NCBI GenBank assembly: GCA_943913335.1
Contig: CALTXS010000075.1
Location: forward strand, 1-5,681
DNA: 5,681 bases
DNA from: an uncultured Lysobacter sp.
GTDB taxonomy: Bacteria; Pseudomonadota; Gammaproteobacteria; Xanthomonadales; Xanthomonadaceae
Reading direction: 5' to 3'
Each line of letters begins with the position of its first letter. Within the stretch, counting starts at the first letter, position 1. The translations under genes and the position numbers were made by a program. Under the pieces are notes generated by a model. The model searched no databases and was not told the origin of the DNA. It was given only the letters and a program-made list of their open reading frames with translations. This document shows, piece by piece, positions 1 to 4,573 of this stretch.

Positions 1-1382
1 TCGTAACTGAAGCCGGTATCACCCTCGGCGCAGGAGACGGTGACGGGTTGGCCGTCGACGATGGTGTCCAGCGCGTTGCCGGTGCCGACTACAGCCGGAA
101 CGCCGAGTTCGCGCGCAATGATGGCGGCGTGGCAGGTACGGCCACCGCGGTTGGTGACGATGGCAGCCGAACGCTTCATCACCGGCTCCCAGTCGGGGTC
201 GGTCATGTCGGCAACCAGCACATCGCCGGGCTTCACACGGCTCATGTCGCTAAGTGAGCGCACCACGCGGGCCACGCCGGTACCGATGCGCTGACCGATA
301 GCACGGCCTTCGGCGATGACTTCACCGCGTTCGGTGAGAGCAAAGCGTTCGATCTGCGTAGCCTTGCCGCGCGATTTCACTGTTTCAGGGCGGGCCTGCA
401 CGATAAACAGCTTGCCGCTGACACCGTCTTTGGCCCACTCGATATCCATCGGACGGCCGTAATGCTTTTCGATCGTCAGTGCCTGACGGGCCAGTTCCTG
501 CACGTCCTCATCATTGATGGAGAAGGTGTTGCGCAGTTCCATCGGCGTGTCTTCGATGCGCACGCGCTCACCCGGCTGATCCGAGTAGACCATGCGCAGT
601 TGCTTGGCACCGATTGAACGGCGCAGGATGGCCTTTTTGCCTTGCTCCAGCGTGGGCTTGTAGACGTAGAACTCGTCGGGGTTCACAGCGCCTTGCACGA
701 CCATTTCACCCAGGCCGTACGACGAAGTGATAAACACGACGTCGCGGAAGCCGGATTCGGTATCAAGCGTAAACAGCACGCCGGATGCGCCCACATTGGA
801 GCGCACCATCAGCTGCACACCGGCACTCAGGAACACGTCTTCGTGCTTAAAGCCGTGGTGCACGCGATATGCAATGGCGCGGTCGTTATACAGCGAGGCA
901 AACACTTCCTTGACTTTGTGCACGACATCGTCGGCGCCGGTCACGTTGAGGAAGGTTTCCTGCTGGCCTGCGAACGAAGCATCCGGCAGATCTTCGGCGG
1001 TGGCCGAGGAGCGCACAGCGACCGCAACGTCACCGCCGCCGTTCTCTTCGCACAGTTGCTCATAGGCGGTGCGGATATCGGCATCCAACTGCGGTTGCAG
1101 CGGCGCATCAATCACCCACTGGCGGATTTCCTGACCGGCACGGGTGAGGGCGGGGACATCTTCGACATCGAGCGTGGCGAGCTTGTCGAAAATCCGCTGA
1201 TGCAGCGTGTTATGGGCGATGAAGTCCTTGAAGGCATCGGCCGTCGTTGCGAAACCACCGGGGACCGAGACGCCCAGACCGGACAGATTGCCGATCATTT
1301 CGCCGAGGGAGGAGTTCTTGCCCCCCACGCTGGCGAGGTCATCGAGACGAAGAGCGTGCAACCACAGAATATTCTGGCTCAA
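1..1382 (-). CDS. ppsA: Phosphoenolpyruvate synthase (pyruvate, water dikinase), N-terminal 460 codons; C-terminus beyond left edge
   Basis: This cytoplasmic gluconeogenic enzyme converts pyruvate, ATP and water to PEP, AMP and phosphate. The minus-strand frame is open and uninterrupted from 1382 to the window edge. It shows the PPDK_N ATP-grasp/pyruvate-binding domain (about residues 15-335), with [10 protein letters not shown] near the N-terminus, [18 protein letters not shown] starting at R124, YGRPMDIEW around residue 315 and QARPET soon after. The mobile PEP-utilising domain follows, with [17 protein letters not shown]. The phospho-carrier histidine is H418 (codon 131-129), and T416 (codon 137-135) matches the threonine modified by PpsR in E. 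coli (T419/H421 there). The family is usually about 790-800 residues, so the C-terminal PEP/pyruvate TIM-barrel domain is off-window. No ATG lies in frame close upstream; I chose TTG at 1382 because GGAG sits 7 bases before it and the protein then begins [12 protein letters not shown], as family members do. The gene is divergent from its regulator ppsR. Identity is very secure; the start is likely. Confidence 0.97.
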   Translation of the reverse strand, partial: MSQNILWLHALRLDDLASVGGKNSSLGEMIGNLSGLGVSVPGGFATTADAFKDFIAHNTLHQRIFDKLATLDVEDVPALTRAGQEIRQWVIDAPLQPQLDADIRTAYEQLCEENGGGDVAVAVRSSATAEDLPDASFAGQQETFLNVTGADDVVHKVKEVFASLYNDRAIAYRVHHGFKHEDVFLSAGVQLMVRSNVGASGVLFTLDTESGFRDVVFITSSYGLGEMVVQGAVNPDEFYVYKPTLEQGKKAILRRSIGAKQLRMVYSDQPGERVRIEDTPMELRNTFSINDEDVQELARQALTIEKHYGRPMDIEWAKDGVSGKLFIVQARPETVKSRGKATQIERFALTERGEVIAEGRAIGQRIGTGVARVVRSLSDMSRVKPGDVLVADMTDPDWEPVMKRSAAIVTNRGGRTCHAAIIARELGVPAVVGTGNALDTIVDGQPVTVSCAEGDTGFSY

Positions 1383-1389
1383 GCGGGAA

Positions 1390-1393
1390 CTCC
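1390..1393 (-). promoter_or_regulatory. Ribosome binding site (GGAG) for ppsA TTG start
   Basis: Read on the minus strand, GGAG lies 7 bases before the TTG at 1382-1380. It is the only good purine-rich site near the conserved N-terminus and decides the start codon. The frame continues open further upstream, but without an ATG or another Shine-Dalgarno-like site near the conserved part of the protein. Confidence 0.7.
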
Positions 1394-1420
1394 AAGGCTT
1401 GTGATAGGTTGGAAAGGCTA

Positions 1421-1434
1421 CGCATACGAATGCG
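1421..1434. repeat. Small inverted repeat in the ppsA leader
   Basis: CGCAT and ATGCG flank the four bases ACGA, giving a perfect 5-bp inverted repeat. It falls about 4-18 bases downstream of the predicted ppsA transcription start. It could be a regulator half-site pair or a small leader hairpin. It is short enough to be chance. Confidence 0.3.
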
Positions 1435-1444
1435 GGCTGGCCAT

Positions 1445-1473
1445 ATTGTCGCCGCCTGGCCCCTCGGATTCAA
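1445..1473 (-). promoter_or_regulatory. Candidate sigma-70 promoter for ppsA
   Basis: On the minus strand TTGAAT (1473-1468) and GACAAT (1450-1445) are separated by exactly 17 bases. Each matches its consensus hexamer at 4 of 6 positions. Transcription would start near 1438, giving a leader of about 56 bases before the TTG start. This is the best match I found in the 138-base divergent gap; it is predicted by eye only. I found no comparably good promoter for ppsR on the plus strand; TATTCT at 1486-1491 is a weak -10 candidate without a -35. Confidence 0.45.
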
Positions 1474-1520
1474 GCAAATTAGCCCTATTCTACCCATTAA
1501 CGATCCAATTTCTCATTTCT

Positions 1521-2342
1521 ATGCCCGATACTCGATCTGTTTTCTACGTCTCCGATGGCACCGGTATTACTACCGAAACGCTGGGCCATACGCTGTTGTC
1601 GCTGTTTCCGGGCAGCAAGTTCGTCTCTGAGCGCATGCCGTTTGTGGATACACCGGAAAAGGCGGAAGAGGCAATCGCGGAAATCATTGCGAAGTCCGCT
1701 GCATACGGAACGCGGCCGATCGTGATCAATACCTGTATGGATCCGCAGATTGGGCAGATCCTTGCTCGATCCGGCGGAATGATGCTGGACGTGCTCGAGC
1801 CCTTTATCGCCCCGCTTGAAGCGGAGTTGGCGGCGTCCGCGCAACGCAATATCGGCAAGGCGCATGGCATCGTCGATTTCGACCGCTATCATCAGCGCAT
1901 CAACGCGATGAACTTTGCGTTGGCCTATGACGACGGTCAGCAGATCAATTACGACGAGGCCGATGTCATCCTGGTCGCCGTGTCGCGTGCCGGCAAAACG
2001 CCGACCTGCGTGTACCTTGCGCTGCACTACGGCATCCGCGCCGCGAATTACCCGCTAACGCCCGAGGATCTGGAGCACGATCGGCTGCCGGAGCGCCTTC
2101 GCAAATATCGGAACAAACTGTTTGCGCTGACCATTGATCCGATGCGTCTGTCGCAGATTCGCCAGCAGCGTCGTCCCAACTCAAAGTATGCCGATCTGAG
2201 TAACTGTCGTTCCGAGGTGTCCGCGGCCGAGGCGCTGTTCCGTTCCGAGCGCCTCCCGACCTTGTCCACCACCAACAAGTCCATTGAAGAACTGGCGTCG
2301 AACATACTTTCGACGCTGGATATTCAGCGGGAGATGTACTGA
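1521..2342 (+). CDS. ppsR: PEP synthase regulatory protein: bifunctional serine/threonine kinase and pyrophosphorylase (DUF299/PSRP)
   Basis: PpsR inactivates PEP synthase by ADP-dependent phosphorylation of an active-site threonine and reactivates it by phosphate-dependent removal of that group, producing pyrophosphate. The 273-residue product has the family length (about 270-280). It opens with [16 protein letters not shown] (from F8), has a P-loop [10 protein letters not shown] beginning at A153 (K159, T160), then [19 protein letters not shown] and a C-terminal [15 protein letters not shown] segment. E. coli has LGVSRCGKTPT, so the first P-loop glycine is alanine here. ATG 1521 is chosen because the conserved FYVSDGT block starts seven residues later; the frame runs far upstream only because it is open antisense to ppsA. 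No Shine-Dalgarno is visible before it. The gene is divergent from ppsA, as in E. coli, and overlaps the next gene by one base. The function is secure; the alanine is probably lineage-typical. Confidence 0.96.
   Translation: MPDTRSVFYVSDGTGITTETLGHTLLSLFPGSKFVSERMPFVDTPEKAEEAIAEIIAKSAAYGTRPIVINTCMDPQIGQILARSGGMMLDVLEPFIAPLEAELAASAQRNIGKAHGIVDFDRYHQRINAMNFALAYDDGQQINYDEADVILVAVSRAGKTPTCVYLALHYGIRAANYPLTPEDLEHDRLPERLRKYRNKLFALTIDPMRLSQIRQQRRPNSKYADLSNCRSEVSAAEALFRSERLPTLSTTNKSIEELASNILSTLDIQREMY
2329..2333 (+). promoter_or_regulatory. Ribosome binding site (GGGAG) inside ppsR for the DUF1249 gene
   Basis: GGGAG lies within the last codons of ppsR, 8 bases before the ATG at 2342. With the TGATG stop/start overlap it supports translation of the downstream gene from the same mRNA, probably coupled to termination of ppsR. 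Confidence 0.7.
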
Positions 2343-2821
2343 TGGGGCAGAAGTGGATCGTGGATCGCGAGACTCGACTGGTTCTGGGTCGGGCCAGCGG
2401 TCGTCATATTCGCTTGCCGCGCTTGAGTCGGCTGTCCTATCTGATGGGTTTGTATGCGGAGAATTTCCGCAAGTTGAATTCATGGCTGCCCGTGCGGACC
2501 ATGGCTCCGGGTGTGCATCATCTTGAGGTCGAAGGCAGTCCCGCCGTCCGCGTCGAAGTCATCGAACAGCATCGGTTCACTACGGAGCTGCGTCTGTCTT
2601 ACGACATGACCGATACGGTGACGGGAGAATACGATCCGTCGGCACATGTGCGGGTCTATCACGACACGCACCAGACGGAAGTGACGCACTGTTACGTCGG
2701 TCGCAACTGGCAGGACGCGATTGGGATGTCGCCGCCACGCGACATGCTTTATGCGCATCGGCTACAGATGAATGTCTTCTTCGGTAAGTGGCTCGATTAC
2801 CTGCATCAGCAGGGATACTGA
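2342..2821 (+). CDS. DUF1249 family protein (YqiB-like), function unknown
   Basis: This is a 159-residue soluble protein with no signal peptide or membrane segment. It resembles the DUF1249 family, typified by E. coli YqiB (about 140 residues). Shared landmarks are the early LMGLYAENFRKL block (about residues 34-45), the central beta-rich region, HVRVYHDTHQTEV (about 102-114), which matches the VRLYHDAMVAEV type of motif, and a C-terminal helix ending NVFFGKWLDYLHQQGY. The first 30 residues, basic and rich in Arg, are longer than in YqiB. ATG 2342 is fixed by the TGATG overlap with the ppsR stop and by GGGAG 8 bases upstream. No biochemical role is established for the family as far as I know. 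Co-translation with ppsR suggests, but does not show, a link to PEP/pyruvate control. A bidirectional hairpin 50 bases downstream ends the operon. Confidence 0.88.
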   Translation: MGQKWIVDRETRLVLGRASGRHIRLPRLSRLSYLMGLYAENFRKLNSWLPVRTMAPGVHHLEVEGSPAVRVEVIEQHRFTTELRLSYDMTDTVTGEYDPSAHVRVYHDTHQTEVTHCYVGRNWQDAIGMSPPRDMLYAHRLQMNVFFGKWLDYLHQQGY

Positions 2822-2870
2822 TCGCGCCTGGGGCTAGGGGGTTCATCATCCCGTGTGGAACTCACATAGC

Positions 2871-2904
2871 AAAAGAGCCACTCTTGCGAGTGGCTCTTTG
2901 CTTT
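2871..2904. terminator. Bidirectional rho-independent terminator between the ppsR operon and the tRNA operon
   Basis: Bases 2872-2883 pair perfectly with 2888-2899 (12 bp, core GAGCCACTC/GAGTGGCTC) around a 4-base loop. On the plus strand the stem runs into TTTGCTTTA and would end the ppsR-DUF1249 transcript. On the minus strand the loop reads GCAA, a GNRA tetraloop, and the stem runs into TTTTGC, so it would end the tRNA-Ala/tRNA-Glu transcript 10 bases after the CCA end. The two transcription units face each other across it. Confidence 0.85.
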
Positions 2905-2908
2905 ATAG

Positions 2909-2984
2909 TGGCGTCCCCACGGGGATTCGAACCCCGGTCGTCGCCGTGAAAGGGCGGTGTCCTAGGCCTCTAGACGATGGGGAC
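2909..2984 (-). tRNA. tRNA-Glu (anticodon UUC)
   Basis: The 76-base gene has an encoded CCA end (2911-2909). The acceptor stem is GTCCCCA paired with TGGGGAC, with G as discriminator base. The anticodon loop is CTTTCAC, giving UUC for glutamate codons GAA/GAG, and the T-arm is CGGGG-TTCGAAT-CCCCG. The D-arm and anticodon arm closely follow E. coli tRNA-Glu. One oddity: the anticodon-stem pair farthest from the loop is C-A (5' CCGCC against 3' GGCGA), where E. coli has C-G. It is the second gene of a two-tRNA transcript, 55 bases after tRNA-Ala, and is followed by the terminator hairpin. Confidence 0.97.
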
Positions 2985-3039
2985 GCAGTAAACAAAATCA
3001 AAAACTTTGTCGGCCTAAAACAAATTTTATTTCTAGTCC

Positions 3040-3115
<76 letters not shown>

Positions 3116-3135
3116 GTAGGACTGGAAAGACGACT

Positions 3136-3164
3136 ATCTTAATTTGGAATTTCACTTCCGTCAA
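3136..3164 (-). promoter_or_regulatory. Sigma-70-type promoter of the tRNA-Ala/tRNA-Glu operon
   Basis: On the minus strand TTGACG (3164-3159, 5 of 6 consensus) and TAAGAT (3141-3136, 4 of 6) are separated by exactly 17 bases. Upstream, A/T tracts at about 3174-3196 lie where an UP element would contact the RNA polymerase alpha subunit, an arrangement common at stable-RNA promoters. Transcription would start near 3129, about 14 bases before the mature tRNA-Ala 5' end at 3115. This is the most convincing promoter in the window. Confidence 0.75.
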
Positions 3165-3219
3165 GCCCATCGTGAAAAAATTTTGCAATGTTTTTCTGAT
3201 GGGGTCATCAAGGAGCGCA

Positions 3220-3303
3220 ATGGTACCGACTTCCGCCGATTTCGACAAGGGGGAATCGGCCCAATTTCGGGTGAATGATAAACTCAGCATCCAACCTGGC
3301 TGA
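3220..3303 (+). CDS. Possible 27-residue upstream ORF or leader peptide before fah
   Basis: An ATG at 3220 follows AAGGAG (3210-3215) at a short spacing of 4 bases and opens a 27-codon frame ending in TGA 3301-3303, 14 bases before the fah ATG. It is in a different frame from fah, so it is not simply an N-terminal extension. The peptide begins MVPTSADFDKGES and ends SIQPG; it has no signal peptide or membrane stretch and is not enriched in tyrosine or phenylalanine, so a classic attenuation leader is not indicated. I do not recognise it. The reason to list it is the contrast: this tiny ORF has a good ribosome binding site while fah has none visible. It may equally be chance. Confidence 0.25.
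   Translation: MVPTSADFDKGESAQFRVNDKLSIQPG
3235..3260. repeat. 7-bp inverted repeat upstream of fah, possible operator
   Basis: GCCGATT (3235-3241) and AATCGGC (3254-3260) are perfect inverted copies separated by 12 bases, so the half-site centres are 19 bases apart, close to two helical turns. It lies about 60-85 bases upstream of the fah start in noncoding sequence (or inside the possible leader ORF). The spacing suits a dimeric regulator better than a tight RNA hairpin. I cannot assign it to a known regulator. Confidence 0.35.
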
Positions 3304-3317
3304 CGTTCAAATTGCTC

Positions 3318-4520
3318 ATGACCACTACTGCTGCGCAAGCACTCGCCCGTCCCGGCTTCGATGCCAACAACCTTCCGTACGGTGCATTTGTGCGCACAGG
3401 GCAGGCGCAATCGCGTCTTGGTGTGCGTCTGGGTGATCACGTGCTGGATCTGCAGGCACTGGCACTGGACTTGAATTCGGATCTTGCAAACTGGTTCGAA
3501 GGCGGCAATCTCGACTCCCTGTTGCAGGGTACCCCGGCTGATTGGGATGCCGTACGCGCAGCCATCGTAGAGTGGGTCTCGACGCCTGCACATGCGCAAA
3601 CGGTAGAGGCGCACGCCATAGCGCTGAGCGACGTGGAGATGGTGATGCCGTTTACTCCGGCGGACTATGTCGACTTCTACGCCAGCGAACAGCACGCGCT
3701 GAATGTGGGCAAGATTTTCCGTCCGCAGAATCCTGATCTGCCGGCGGCTTGGAAACAATTGCCAATCGGCTACCACGGTCGCAGCGGTACCCTGTTTGTT
3801 TCCGGTACGCCGGTTGCGCGCCCGAACGGACTGCGTCGCGTCGACGGCAATATCGAATACGGTCCTTGCCGCTTCCTCGATATCGAGGCGGAGATGGGCT
3901 TTGTGTGCGGTAACGGACGGATGGGACCGATCAGCTTGGCCAATGCCGATCAGCACGTCTTTGGTGCCTTCATCCTCAACGACTGGTCCGCACGTGACAT
4001 TCAAGCCTTCGAATACGTGCCGCTGGGACCATTCCTCGGCAAATCGTTTGCCACCTCGATCTCGCCATGGGTCGTGCCGCTGGCCGCACTGAGCGCTGCA
4101 CGCATTTCCACGCCTACGCGCGATCTGCCACTGGCTGCGTACCTTGATGACGCTCGCACCACGCCTAGCGGTCTGGACCTGCAACTCGAAGTCCTGTGGA
4201 ACGATGAGACTGTCTCGCGTCCGCCATTCCGCGTGATGTATTACAGCTATGCACAGATGGTGACGCACATGGTGGTCAACGGCGCATCGCTGCGAGCGGG
4301 TGACGTGTTCGGTTCGGGGACGATCTCCGGTGACGACGTGCGTCAGCGCGGTTCATTCCTGGAGTTGACCTGGAACGGCGCCGAGCCCATTACGCTGGCC
4401 AATGGCGGCGAACGCAAGTCACTGGTCGATTGCGACGTGATTGAAATGCGGGCGACGGCCCCGGGCCCTGACGGCAGCATCATTGATTTCGGCAGCGTCA
4501 TCGGGCGCATTGCCCCCTAA
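3318..4520 (+). CDS. fah: Fumarylacetoacetase (fumarylacetoacetate hydrolase)
   Basis: This enzyme splits 4-fumarylacetoacetate into fumarate and acetoacetate, the last step of the phenylalanine/tyrosine-homogentisate pathway. The 400-residue product has the N-terminal SH3-like domain (LPYGAF, then LGVRLGDHVLDL) and the large catalytic FAH domain. By alignment from memory to human FAH, metal ligands are D119, E190, E192 and D222 (human D126, E199, E201, D233). The catalytic pair is H126/E349 (human H133/E364), and R135, Y152, R226, Q229 and K242 match R142, Y159, R237, Q240 and K253. Key blocks are DYVDFYASEQHA, LPIGYHGRSG, NDWSARDIQ, YVPLGPFLGKSF and GSGTISG. It is slightly shorter than the usual 415-435 residues but no active-site residue is missing. 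ATG 3318 gives a normal N-terminus; an in-frame TTG at 3312 is possible. No Shine-Dalgarno is evident. No other homogentisate-pathway gene lies beside it; it converges on metH. Confidence 0.97.
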   Translation: MTTTAAQALARPGFDANNLPYGAFVRTGQAQSRLGVRLGDHVLDLQALALDLNSDLANWFEGGNLDSLLQGTPADWDAVRAAIVEWVSTPAHAQTVEAHAIALSDVEMVMPFTPADYVDFYASEQHALNVGKIFRPQNPDLPAAWKQLPIGYHGRSGTLFVSGTPVARPNGLRRVDGNIEYGPCRFLDIEAEMGFVCGNGRMGPISLANADQHVFGAFILNDWSARDIQAFEYVPLGPFLGKSFATSISPWVVPLAALSAARISTPTRDLPLAAYLDDARTTPSGLDLQLEVLWNDETVSRPPFRVMYYSYAQMVTHMVVNGASLRAGDVFGSGTISGDDVRQRGSFLELTWNGAEPITLANGGERKSLVDCDVIEMRATAPGPDGSIIDFGSVIGRIAP

Positions 4521-4539
4521 TCACCGCTCGTCATCCAGT

Positions 4540-4567
4540 CCCTTGCTCCACAGTCGCGGAGCAGGGG
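4540..4567. terminator. Hairpin between convergent fah and metH, probable terminator
   Basis: CCCTTGCTCC (4540-4549) pairs with GGAGCAGGGG (4558-4567) in a 10-bp stem with one G-T wobble and an 8-base loop. It lies 19 bases after the fah stop and 6 bases beyond the metH stop on the other strand. Neither side has a real T-run, so it may act as a weak bidirectional terminator, with Rho, or as a 3'-end stabiliser. Confidence 0.5.
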
Positions 4568-4573
4568 CTTGCA

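Noticed and set aside
642..1520. Long plus-strand open frame running into ppsR, suggesting a 566-residue fusion protein.
   Set aside because: It is antisense to ppsA, whose minus-strand translation is clearly conserved. The PpsR family begins at about ATG 1521, and the upstream part resembles no protein family.
3177..3198. T-rich runs (TTTTGC, GTTTTTC) as a terminator downstream of something on the plus strand.
   Set aside because: No stable GC-rich stem precedes them, and no plus-strand gene ends there. They fit better as A/T tracts upstream of the tRNA promoter on the minus strand.
3297..3315. TGGC...TTGC resembling a sigma-54 promoter just before fah.
   Set aside because: The GG and GC elements are 14 bases apart instead of 10, and transcription would start at or beyond the fah start codon.
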